From contig CANDEH010000001.1 in NCBI GenBank assembly GCA_947383645.1, forward strand, positions 62,001 through 126,000: a stretch of DNA of 64,000 bases, in the 5' to 3' direction. The DNA comes from an uncultured Clostridia bacterium (GTDB lineage Bacteria > Bacillota > Clostridia > Oscillospirales > Oscillospiraceae). Positions 34,317 through 41,526 of this stretch are shown one piece after another. The notes beneath the pieces were generated by a model. It did not search any database, was not told the origin of the DNA, and saw nothing but the letters and a program-made list of their open reading frames with translations. Position 1 is the first letter of the stretch; every line of letters starts with the position of its first letter. The translations under genes were made by a program, and so were the position numbers.

Positions 34317-34525
34317 AGTTAGGAATTAGGAGTTAGGAATTAGGAATGGCGGTGTCGCCTTCGGCGACGGGATTTTAAAGAGGCGCTGCATAAATTTTGA
34401 GTGAAGAGATGGGAATATGTGTGCCGGCAGAGAGCAGGAGCCTGTCCTATGTCGGAACAGTGCAAATCGTCCAGCGGAGCTGGACACATTCACTCCTAAC
34501 TCCTAATTCCTAACTCCTAATTCGT
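34317..34525. repeat. Heptamer-terminated element, copy 8 (longest)
   Basis: Left array GTTAGGAATTAGGAGTTAGG; right array CCTAACTCCTAATTCCTAAC. Internal hairpins are GTCGCC-TTC-GGCGAC and GTCCAGC-GGA-GCTGGAC. The central spacer differs from other copies. The right end encodes the last residues and stop of cbiD. Confidence 0.85.
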
Positions 34526-35660
34526 CATCAGCGGCGTGGAGGCGCAGCAGTTCCTCCGCGCCGGGGGTTTGCCCCAGGATGCCGTAGCGGTTGGAGAAGA
34601 ACAGGGCCTCGATGGCCATGCCGCCGGCGCGGCGCTTGAGCTGCTCGTCCAGAGCGGCGGCAATGGAGCGGAGAACCGGCCGGTCCAGCGCCGCGTCCCG
34701 GAGGATCTCCACGGCGCGGTCGGTGGTGGGGGCGGCGTAGATGGCCGCCGTCAGGGACGGATCGCCGCCGCAGAGGGCGGTGTGGGCGGTCAGTGTCTCC
34801 CGCCGGCCGTCGGCGGTTTTGGAGTGGGTGTTCATGGCTCCGCCGGCCACCTTGACCAGCTTGCCCAGGTGCCCCACCAGGAGGAGGCTGCGGGCGCCGG
34901 ATCCCGCCGCGCAGTCGATGGCCTCGCCCACGTAGTTGCTGCACAGGGCCCAGCGGGTGAGGGAGAGGCGGAGCACGTCCCGGCAGAAGTCCTCTCCGTA
35001 GTTGCCGGGGGTGATGAGGAGATCCGCGTGGCCCCGGGCGCGGAGACTCCTGATCTCCAGGCGAACCGAGTCGATCAGCGCCGCCTCGCTCATGGGGCGG
35101 ACAATGCCGCCGGTGCCCAGGATGGAGAGGCCGCCTGCGATGCCGAGGCGGGGGTTGAAGGTGCGTCTGGCTATGTCCGCGCCGCCGGGGATGGAGACGG
35201 TGACGGAGAAACCGCCGGCGTAGCCGTATTTGGCGGCGGCCTCAAGGAGCTGGGCGGTAATCATCTGGCGGGGGACGGAGTTGATGGCGGCGGCCCCCAC
35301 CGGCTGGTCCAGACCGGGCAGAGTTACCCGGCCCACCCCCTCCCCGCCCTCGATTGTGATGCCGGGGGCGTCGGTGAGGGCGGCGTGGACGAAGATCAGC
35401 AGGCCGTCGGTGATGTCCGGATCGTCGCCGCCGTCCTTCTCCACCGCGCAGGAGGCCCCGTCCGGTCCGGCGGTCCGCCTCAGAAGTTCTGCGGTGACGG
35501 GGATCCGGGCGGGGGTCAGGATTGCGACGGTGTCGGGCCAGGAGCCGGACAGCAGGCGCTCCGCGGCGCCCCGGGCGGCGGCGGCGGCGCAGGTGCCGGT
35601 GGTGCAGCCGCAGCGCAGCCGGCGCTGGCCCACGTCGATATAGTGTGCAAGTTTGGCCAC
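34503..35660 (-). CDS. cbiD: Cobalt-precorrin-5B C1-methyltransferase
   Basis: The 385-residue enzyme methylates C1 in the anaerobic pathway. The diagnostic N-terminal motif RCGCTTGTCAAAAARGA is present, followed by DGGDDPDITDGLLIFV, GITIEGGEGVGRVT and NYGEDFCRDVLRLSL. The start is GTG at 35660 with CGGAGGACACC upstream. The frame upstream of it is the terminator and riboswitch and is not translated. The tail ELGVRN plus stop derive from a heptamer repeat. It is the first gene after the cobalamin riboswitch. Confidence 0.94.
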   Translation of the reverse strand: MAKLAHYIDVGQRRLRCGCTTGTCAAAAARGAAERLLSGSWPDTVAILTPARIPVTAELLRRTAGPDGASCAVEKDGGDDPDITDGLLIFVHAALTDAPGITIEGGEGVGRVTLPGLDQPVGAAAINSVPRQMITAQLLEAAAKYGYAGGFSVTVSIPGGADIARRTFNPRLGIAGGLSILGTGGIVRPMSEAALIDSVRLEIRSLRARGHADLLITPGNYGEDFCRDVLRLSLTRWALCSNYVGEAIDCAAGSGARSLLLVGHLGKLVKVAGGAMNTHSKTADGRRETLTAHTALCGGDPSLTAAIYAAPTTDRAVEILRDAALDRPVLRSIAAALDEQLKRRAGGMAIEALFFSNRYGILGQTPGAEELLRLHAADDELGVRN

Positions 35661-35678
35661 GGTGTCCTCCGTTTCTGG

Positions 35679-35712
35679 AAAAAGAAAAGCCCTCTCCCCA
35701 GGGGGAGAGGGC
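35679..35712 (-). terminator. Intrinsic terminator of the cobalamin riboswitch
   Basis: Minus-strand GCCCTCTCCCC pairs with GGGGAGAGGGC (35712-35689) and is followed by TTTTCTTTTT. It lies between the aptamer and the cbiD ribosome site, as expected for a transcriptional OFF switch. Confidence 0.85.
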
Positions 35713-35719
35713 AGGAACT

Positions 35720-35888
35720 GCCGGAGAAGGCCGCCGAACTCTCCACCTAAGAGCATCGCTTTTCACCGCTGCGCCTGGGTCCTCTGGCTCACACCGGATG
35801 GTGCATACAGTAGAGGTAAGACTGCGCCGGATTTTCACCGGACTTCCCCCCGCCGCGGCCGGGCCGCGGAACACAGCATATTGGATGT
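35720..35888 (-). promoter_or_regulatory. Cobalamin (B12) riboswitch
   Basis: The minus strand reads GGGGGGAAGTCCGGTGAAAA then TCCGGCGCAGTC, the hallmark GGGAA..GGTGNAAATCC core, followed by TACTGTATG and a B12-box-like GAGCCAGAGGACC. Boundaries are approximate. Bound cobalamin should favour the downstream terminator and lower expression of the whole cbi/cob/hem cluster. Confidence 0.92.
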
Positions 35889-35893
35889 AAAGT

Positions 35894-35922
35894 AGTATAA
35901 CAGTTTCGGAGAAAAATGTAAA
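35894..35922 (-). promoter_or_regulatory. Promoter of the cobalamin cluster
   Basis: Minus-strand TTTACA (35922-35917), a 17-bp spacer and TATACT (35899-35894), a few bases before the riboswitch. Confidence 0.8.
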
Positions 35923-36019
35923 GATGTGTTTTTTCTGGTCCCTGTTCAAGCTTTGTGTTGCTAACAGCTGTTTTTCAAAAGCATTCGTCGAAACACAAAA
36001 AACGGGCGGTCACCGCTGA

Positions 36020-36194
36020 GAAGCTGTAGCAATAGGTGCAATACACATCTTTGTGTCTAAAATTGCCGCTGACTGCGTTAAAAAATCTGGAAATATACCA
36101 AGTATTTCTGCGATTTTTTGCCTTCGATTTTTGCCTTGTTATCTCCAATTTTATCTCGCAAAGCTGTATGCTTCACCTGTTGGTACAGCTTCTG
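36020..36194. repeat. AGAAGCTGTACCAATAGC-ended palindromic element, copy 2
   Basis: Starts AGAAGCTGTAGCAATAGG and ends GTTGGTACAGCTTCT. It shares AAAATTGCCGCTGACTGCGT and TATTTCTGCGATTTTTTGCC blocks with copies 1 and 3 and has a small internal duplication of the GATTTTTGCCTT block. Confidence 0.8.
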
Positions 36195-36218
36195 AAATTG
36201 TGATCGTCCGATAAATCC

Positions 36219-36317
36219 TCATTTGTTTCTTTTTTTACTCATAAGAGAGCAACTGATGGCTACAAATAGACCAATTAAAATCCACGGAAATGCTGCTCCA
36301 AAAAAGTCGCTGACCAC
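36219..36317 (-). CDS. Small single-pass membrane peptide (32 aa)
   Basis: GTG at 36317 follows AAGGAGG with eight-base spacing, and the frame ends at TGA 36221-36219. The peptide reads VVSDFFGAAFPWILIGLFV..., a hydrophobic helix of about 20 residues followed by a Lys/Arg tail (MSKKRNK), so a type with the C-terminus probably inside. A good promoter (36384-36356) lies just upstream. Short amphipathic or hydrophobic peptides of this shape act as membrane regulators or toxins in other bacteria; no specific family is recognised. It lies between two riboregulated operons and is transcribed toward the cobalamin promoter. Confidence 0.6.
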   Translation of the reverse strand: MVSDFFGAAFPWILIGLFVAISCSLMSKKRNK

Positions 36318-36355
36318 ACGCCATTCCTCCTTCAAAATTTCAATATGTCTCTCGG

Positions 36356-36384
36356 ATTATAACACAGCACAGACTTCCGGACAA
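36356..36384 (-). promoter_or_regulatory. Promoter of the small membrane peptide gene
   Basis: Minus-strand TTGTCC (36384-36379), a 17-bp spacer and a perfect TATAAT (36361-36356), 39 bp before the GTG start. Confidence 0.7.
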
Positions 36385-36477
36385 CTCATTTTCGCGGATT
36401 TGCCGAAGGTTCAACCAGCAGCACGAATCCTGAACAGGGGCTTTTTCTGCGTTCGGCCCGGTCCGGCAAAAAAAGAC

Positions 36478-36506
36478 TTTACAAACGCCGCGGTCCGTGG
36501 TATACT
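36478..36506 (+). promoter_or_regulatory. Promoter of the aromatic amino acid operon
   Basis: TTTACA (36478-36483), a 17-bp spacer and TATACT (36501-36506), 35 bp before the leader peptide ATG. Confidence 0.82.
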
Positions 36507-36540
36507 GTCCGCAGTTTTCGATGGCAGGGAGCATACGCAG

Positions 36541-36660
36541 ATGACACAAAACCTTCAGACAAGAGATTATTTCTTCTTTTACGGCTTTACCTACTTTTAC
36601 GTGGGTAAGGCTTATTTGGGTTTCACCGAAGAGAAGAAATTCGCGGGTCTGACGGCGTAG
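36541..36660 (+). CDS. Phe/Tyr-rich attenuator leader peptide
   Basis: A 39-residue peptide starting MTQNLQTRDYFFFYGFTYFY. Residues 10-28 include 6 Phe and 5 Tyr. It is preceded by GGGAG and followed 19 bases later by an intrinsic terminator, then aroF. This is the layout of classical ribosome-mediated attenuation: scarcity of charged tRNA-Phe or tRNA-Tyr would stall the ribosome and allow read-through. The mixed Phe/Tyr composition fits an operon that carries both tyrA and pheA. I did not model the antiterminator in full. Confidence 0.85.
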   Translation: MTQNLQTRDYFFFYGFTYFYVGKAYLGFTEEKKFAGLTA

Positions 36661-36679
36661 GAGCCAGAGGCGGATCGGA

Positions 36680-36714
36680 GCTTCACGGTGAAATCTCACT
36701 GTGAGGCTTTTTTT
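36680..36714 (+). terminator. Attenuator terminator before aroF
   Basis: A 12-bp stem (GCTTCACGGTGA with TCACTGTGAGGC, two G-U pairs) with a 4-base loop and seven T residues at 36708-36714. Confidence 0.85.
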
Positions 36715-36787
36715 ATTGTTCCTGTTCCCGGGCCTGCGCGCGCAGGGAGACGCCTGTGCAATACTCAGTTAAAGGAGAAGCATCGCT

Positions 36788-37801
36788 ATGGTCGTCATTT
36801 TGAAAGAGAATCCCAATGAGAAGCAGCTGGACAACCTGAAAAACTGGCTGGGGAGCCTGGGACTGGAGATCCACACCAGCACCGGTACCAAGCACACCAT
36901 TTTGGGCCTGGTGGGGGACACCTCGGTGGTGGATATCGACCTCATCAAGGCTTTGGACATCGTGGAGGAGGTCAAGCGCATCCAGGAGCCCTTCAAGAAC
37001 GCCAACCGGAAGTTCCACCCCAAGGACACCGTCATCGACGTGGGCGGTGTGAAGCTGGGCGGCGGGAATTTCCAGTTCATCGCCGGGCCCTGCTCCGTGG
37101 AGACGGAGGCGCAGATCTGCTCCATTGCCGCCTCGGTGAAGGACAGCGGCGCGGGCTTCCTCCGGGGGGGCGCGTTTAAGCCCCGGACCTCCCCCTACGC
37201 CTTCCAGGGCCTCCGGGCGGAGGGCATCCGGCTGCTGCTGGAAGCCAAAAAGGAGACGGGCCTCCCCATTGTTACCGAGCTGATGGACCTCAATCAGCTG
37301 GAGTACTTCGACGACATCGACGTGATCCAGGTGGGGGCCCGGAACATGCAGAACTTTGAGCTTTTGAAGGAGTTGGGGCACCTGCGCAAGCCTATCCTCA
37401 TCAAGCGGGGTATGGCCGGCACCCTCCAGGAGCTGCTGATGAGCGCGGAGTATGTGATGGCCGGGGGCAACGAGCAGGTGATCCTCTGCGAGCGGGGCAT
37501 CCGCACCTATGAGACCTACACCCGGAACACCCTGGATCTCAGCGCCGTGCCGGTGCTCAAGTCCATGACCCACCTGCCGGTGGTGGTGGATCCCAGTCAC
37601 GCCACCGGGAAGGCAAGCCTTGTGCGCGCCATGTCCCTGGCCGCCGCCGCCGCCGGGGCCGACGGGCTTATGATCGAGGTCCACAACGACCCCCAGCACG
37701 CTCTGTGCGACGGGCCCCAGTCCATCACGCCGGAGGCCTTCGGCGCCCTGGCGGAGAACGTGCGGCAGATCCTGCCCTTCTGCCGGTACAGCTATGAGTA
37801 A
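36788..37801 (+). CDS. aroF: 3-deoxy-7-phosphoheptulonate synthase (DAHP synthase)
   Basis: The 337-residue enzyme condenses PEP and erythrose-4-phosphate, the entry to the shikimate pathway. The N-terminal ferredoxin-like regulatory domain (about 1-70) is typical of the type I-beta, feedback-regulated Thermotoga/Bacillus-like class. The catalytic barrel shows FIAGPCSVETEAQI, FLRGGAFKPRTSPYAFQGL, QVGARNMQNFELL, KRGMAGTLQELL and VVVDPSHATGK. AAAGGAG precedes the ATG. It is the first structural gene after the attenuator. Confidence 0.96.
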   Translation: MVVILKENPNEKQLDNLKNWLGSLGLEIHTSTGTKHTILGLVGDTSVVDIDLIKALDIVEEVKRIQEPFKNANRKFHPKDTVIDVGGVKLGGGNFQFIAGPCSVETEAQICSIAASVKDSGAGFLRGGAFKPRTSPYAFQGLRAEGIRLLLEAKKETGLPIVTELMDLNQLEYFDDIDVIQVGARNMQNFELLKELGHLRKPILIKRGMAGTLQELLMSAEYVMAGGNEQVILCERGIRTYETYTRNTLDLSAVPVLKSMTHLPVVVDPSHATGKASLVRAMSLAAAAAGADGLMIEVHNDPQHALCDGPQSITPEAFGALAENVRQILPFCRYSYE

Positions 37802-37834
37802 GCGGGAAGATTCCAGGAAAGGACGTGGTTCCCC

Positions 37835-38680
37835 ATGAATATCGGCATCGTGGGCCTGGGGCTCATCGGCGGGTCCCTGGCCCGGGCTATCCAGACCAAT
37901 ACGCCCCACACCGTGTGGGGGGCGGACCTCTCCCGGCCGGTGATCTACCGGGCCAAGCTCCTGGAGGTCATCGACGAGGAGCTCACCGGGGAGCGGGTGG
38001 GCCAGTGCGACATCCTGATTCTGGCCCTCTATCCCCGGGACACCGTGGCCTGGGTGGAATCCCACGCCGGCGTCATCGCCCGGGGGGCGGTGGTGGTGGA
38101 CTGCGCCGGGGTGAAGGGGGCTGTGTGTGAGCCCTGCTGGGACATCGCCGAGAAAAACGGCTTCACCTTTATCGGCGGGCACCCTATGGAGGGGGTGGCC
38201 AAGCTGGGCTTTGAGAACTCCCGGCGGGACATGTTCCTGGGGGCCTCCATGATTCTGGCGCCCCATAAGGATATCGAGATCGAGACCATGAAGAAGCTCA
38301 AGGACGTGTTCGACGCCATCGGCTTCACCCGGTACGAGATCGCCACGCCGGAGAAGCACGACCGGATCATCGCCCTCACCAGTCAGCTGGCCCATGTGGT
38401 GTCCAGCGCTTATGTGAAGAGCCCCGCCGCCGCGGAGCACCGGGGGTTTTCCGCCGGCAGCTTCCGGGATATGACCCGGGTGGCCTTCCTCAACGAAAAG
38501 ATGTGGGCGGAGCTGTTCATGCTCAACCGGGAGGCCCTGCGGGGGGAGATTCAGGGGCTGATCGACCGACTGCGCCTGTATGAGAGCGCCCTGGATACCG
38601 GCGACGAGGAGGGGCTCACCGCCCTCCTGCGGGAGGGGCGGGAGGCCAAGACGGCGCTGGACGCCGGAGAGGCGGAGTAA
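37835..38680 (+). CDS. tyrA: Prephenate dehydrogenase
   Basis: The 281-residue NAD(P)-dependent enzyme makes 4-hydroxyphenylpyruvate. The Rossmann motif NIGIVGLGLIGGSLARAI, DCAGVKGAV, FIGGHPMEGVAKLGFENS and LTSQLAHVVSSAYVKS are clear. There is no ACT domain, so tyrosine feedback would have to act elsewhere. The AGGAAAGG site lies upstream. Its TAA stop abuts a palindromic repeat element. Confidence 0.95.
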   Translation: MNIGIVGLGLIGGSLARAIQTNTPHTVWGADLSRPVIYRAKLLEVIDEELTGERVGQCDILILALYPRDTVAWVESHAGVIARGAVVVDCAGVKGAVCEPCWDIAEKNGFTFIGGHPMEGVAKLGFENSRRDMFLGASMILAPHKDIEIETMKKLKDVFDAIGFTRYEIATPEKHDRIIALTSQLAHVVSSAYVKSPAAAEHRGFSAGSFRDMTRVAFLNEKMWAELFMLNREALRGEIQGLIDRLRLYESALDTGDEEGLTALLREGREAKTALDAGEAE

Positions 38681-38841
38681 GAAGCTGTACCAATAGCCTC
38701 AGCACACATCTATGCGGCCAAAATTGCCGCTGACTGTGTTGAAAAATCTTGCAATACACAAAGTATTCCTGCGATTTTTCGCCTTGTCATCGACAATTTT
38801 GCCTCGCATATCTGAATACTTTGGCTATTGGTACAGCTTCT
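38680..38841. repeat. AGAAGCTGTACCAATAGC-ended palindromic element, copy 3
   Basis: This copy has the best-preserved ends: AGAAGCTGTACCAATAGC at 38680-38697 and its exact reverse complement at 38824-38841. It lies between tyrA and aroB inside the operon, so it must be transcribed through; its RNA would fold into a long imperfect hairpin. Confidence 0.88.
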
Positions 38842-38881
38842 AAGAAACGGTTCCGGCCGTGCGCCGGGGGGAGAATACGGG

Positions 38882-39955
38882 ATGAAGACACTGCATGTGA
38901 ATACTGCCAACGACTACGATATCCGCATAGAGGAGGGAATTCTGGACCGCTGCGGGGAGGAGATCGCCGCGGTGGTGAGGGGCCGGCGGTGCGCCGTGAT
39001 TACCGACAGCACGGTCCGCGGCCTCTACGCCGACCGGGTGGGTCAGTCCCTCCTGAGGGCCGGGTTTACCCCCTGCCTATGCACCTTCCCCGCCGGGGAG
39101 CGGAGCAAGAATCTGACCACCTACGGGGAGATTCTGGAGTTTCTGGCCGCCAACAAGCTGACGCGCAGCGACTGCATTGTGGCCTTGGGCGGCGGCGTGA
39201 CGGGGGACATGGCGGGGTTTGCCGCCGCCACCTACCTCCGGGGGATCGACTATGTGCAGATTCCCACCACGCTTCTCAGCCAGGTGGACTCCTCCGTGGG
39301 GGGGAAGACCGCCATTGATCTGGCCGCCGGGAAGAATCTGGCCGGGGCCTTCTACCAGCCCAGGCTGGTGCTGATGGACCCCTCCGTTCTGCGGACCCTG
39401 CCCGACGGCACCTTTGCCGACGGGATGGCGGAGGTGATTAAGGTCGGCTGCATCTGGGACAGGGACTTCTTTGAGTTCCTGGCCGCCCGGCCCGGCCGGG
39501 AGGCGGTGATGGGGGAGATTGAGACCGTCCTCCACACCTGCTGCGACTGCAAGCGGCAGGTGGTGGAGCAGGACGAGCGGGACGTTGGCCTGCGGATGAT
39601 TTTGAACTTCGGGCACACCCTGGGCCACGCCTACGAGCTGGCGGGGCACTATGAGAGCTGCACCCACGGCCAGGCGGTGGCGGCGGGGATGATAGCCGCC
39701 GCCCGGATCGGCGGGGGACTGGGGATCACCGATCCCGGGGTAGTTCCGGCTGTCGCCGGGCTGGTCCGGGCCTTCGGACTGCCGGAGCGGATCGACTGCC
39801 CCGTTGAGACCATGGCGGAGGCTGTGGGCATCGACAAGAAGGGGGACGGGGAGGAGATCACCCTGATCCTTCTGCGGGAGCTGGGAAAGGCTGTGCCCAT
39901 GCGGATGCGGAAGGACGCCCTGCTGGAGCAGCTGAGGGCGCTGTACGGCGAGTGA
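38882..39955 (+). CDS. aroB: 3-dehydroquinate synthase
   Basis: The 357-residue NAD- and metal-dependent enzyme converts DAHP to 3-dehydroquinate. Motifs: FPAGERSKNLTTYGEIL, ALGGGVTGDMAGFAAATYLR, QIPTTLLSQVDSSVGGKTAI, AEVIKVGCIWD and LNFGHTLGHAYE with metal-binding histidines. The start at 38882 follows GGGGGAG; the upstream extension overlaps the repeat element. Confidence 0.96.
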   Translation: MKTLHVNTANDYDIRIEEGILDRCGEEIAAVVRGRRCAVITDSTVRGLYADRVGQSLLRAGFTPCLCTFPAGERSKNLTTYGEILEFLAANKLTRSDCIVALGGGVTGDMAGFAAATYLRGIDYVQIPTTLLSQVDSSVGGKTAIDLAAGKNLAGAFYQPRLVLMDPSVLRTLPDGTFADGMAEVIKVGCIWDRDFFEFLAARPGREAVMGEIETVLHTCCDCKRQVVEQDERDVGLRMILNFGHTLGHAYELAGHYESCTHGQAVAAGMIAAARIGGGLGITDPGVVPAVAGLVRAFGLPERIDCPVETMAEAVGIDKKGDGEEITLILLRELGKAVPMRMRKDALLEQLRALYGE

Positions 39956-39965
39956 CGGAGGGGAT

Positions 39966-41507
39966 ATGGACTGCATTGTCAGAGGGAAGTACGTCTACAC
40001 CGACTTTGCCGATCCGGCGGGGGGACTGCTGCGGGACGCGGCGGTCTGTCTCTCCGGCGGCGAGGTGGCGGAGGTGGGGGACGCCGCGGCCCTGTGCCGC
40101 CGCCACCCGGAGGCGGAGATCGTGGGCGGGGCGCACTGCGCCGTGCTGCCGGGGCTCATCGACGCCCACTCCCACGGCAGCGGCCTGTCCCACGTCCAGC
40201 GGGGAGTGGGGTTCGACTATCTGGAGAACGCCCTCTACGACTGGAGCCGGTGCATCGTCCTGCCCCCGGATCTGAACGCCCCGCTGACGGCTTTGCGGCA
40301 TCTTCGGAACGGCTGCACCACTATGCACCACAACGTCATGGGGACGGTGTGCGACGGGAGTGCGCCGGAGGTGTCCCGGCGGTATCTGGCGGCCTACCGG
40401 AGGACCGGAATGCGCTTGGCCTACTCGCCGGGGATCCGGGACGTGAACGCTCTGGTGAGCGACGACGAGGCGTTTTTTGAGACGCTGCCGGAGGATCTGA
40501 GGGCCTTTGCCCGTCCCCGGATTTTCTTTGACAAGGAGCGGGCCCGGCGGATGTACTTTGAGTGGTTTGAGGGGCTGTACCAGGAGTGGAACAGCGATAT
40601 GAGCCGGATCTTTTTGGGGCCCTGCTGGGCCCATGGGGCTACAGACGAGCTCCTTTTACAGGTGAAGCGGACGGCAGAGGACTATGGGCACATTCCTGTT
40701 CACATCCACACCCTCCAGACGCCTATTCAGCGGGGGTATGGGCTGAAAAAGTACGGCAAGTCCCTTTTGAAGCGGCTGGACGGGCTGGGGATTGTGGACG
40801 ACAATCTGACCCTGGGCCACGCGGTGTATCTGGACGAGGAGGACATCGGGATCCTCCGGGACCGGGGGGCCTCCGTCACCCACCACGCCAGCTGCAATTT
40901 AGCCATGCGCAACGGGATTGCCCCGGTGTGGTATCTCCAGCGGGCGGGGGTCAATGTGGCTCTGGGCATCGACGAGAAGGGGATCAACGACGACGAGGAC
41001 CCCTTCATGGAGCTGCGGATGATCGCCTACCTCTCCCGGCTCAGCGGGTTTGATCTGGAGAACAACCGGGCCCTGACGCCCTGGGAGGTGTTCGCCATGG
41101 GCACCCGCAACGCCGCCAAGTCCCTGGGGCTGGCGGGGGTTGTGGGGGCGCTGAAGCCCGGGATGCGGGGGGACGTGACCGTGCTGGACCTCCGGGAGAT
41201 CGAGGGAAACCCCTGCGTGGTGTCCGAGGCGGAAGCGGTGGGGACCATGCTCCACCGGGCGCTGGGGCGGTTCGTCACCGACGTGTTTGTGGACGGGGTC
41301 CGGGTGGTGGAGAATCGGAAGTGCACCACCATTGACCAGGATGCGCTGTATGCCGAGGTGCGGGCCTTTGCCGCCAGAGGACAGACGGAGGAGCAGCGGC
41401 GGTACGCGGAGAGCATGGGGCGGCTGAAGCCCTATATGCAGGCCTGGTACCGGGGAATGGACGGCTTTCCCTGGGAGCCCTACTATCTGGTGAACTCCCG
41501 GCGGTGA
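39966..41507 (+). CDS. Amidohydrolase-superfamily enzyme of unknown substrate
   Basis: The 513-residue protein has the metal-dependent amidohydrolase fold of the chlorohydrolase/cytosine-deaminase branch. It shows VLPGLIDAHSHGSG (HxH), VHIHTLQTP, LTLGHAVYL, VTHHASCNLAMRNGIAPVW and LGIDEKGINDDED (the metal Asp). The usual HxxE after the third histidine reads HTLQ, so a strict deaminase assignment is uncertain. Ten bases separate it from aroB and nineteen from aroA, so it is co-transcribed with the shikimate genes. It has no known role in that pathway; possibilities include deamination or hydrolysis of a nucleoside or pterin-like compound. Confidence 0.88.
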   Translation: MDCIVRGKYVYTDFADPAGGLLRDAAVCLSGGEVAEVGDAAALCRRHPEAEIVGGAHCAVLPGLIDAHSHGSGLSHVQRGVGFDYLENALYDWSRCIVLPPDLNAPLTALRHLRNGCTTMHHNVMGTVCDGSAPEVSRRYLAAYRRTGMRLAYSPGIRDVNALVSDDEAFFETLPEDLRAFARPRIFFDKERARRMYFEWFEGLYQEWNSDMSRIFLGPCWAHGATDELLLQVKRTAEDYGHIPVHIHTLQTPIQRGYGLKKYGKSLLKRLDGLGIVDDNLTLGHAVYLDEEDIGILRDRGASVTHHASCNLAMRNGIAPVWYLQRAGVNVALGIDEKGINDDEDPFMELRMIAYLSRLSGFDLENNRALTPWEVFAMGTRNAAKSLGLAGVVGALKPGMRGDVTVLDLREIEGNPCVVSEAEAVGTMLHRALGRFVTDVFVDGVRVVENRKCTTIDQDALYAEVRAFAARGQTEEQRRYAESMGRLKPYMQAWYRGMDGFPWEPYYLVNSRR

Positions 41508-41526
41508 CGGGGGAAAGGAGAGCGGT

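Noticed and set aside
15384..34525. CRISPR array interpretation of the TTAGGAA repeats
   Set aside because: Units are 7 bp, directly adjacent and inverted at element ends, without unique spacers of regular length; no cas genes are present.
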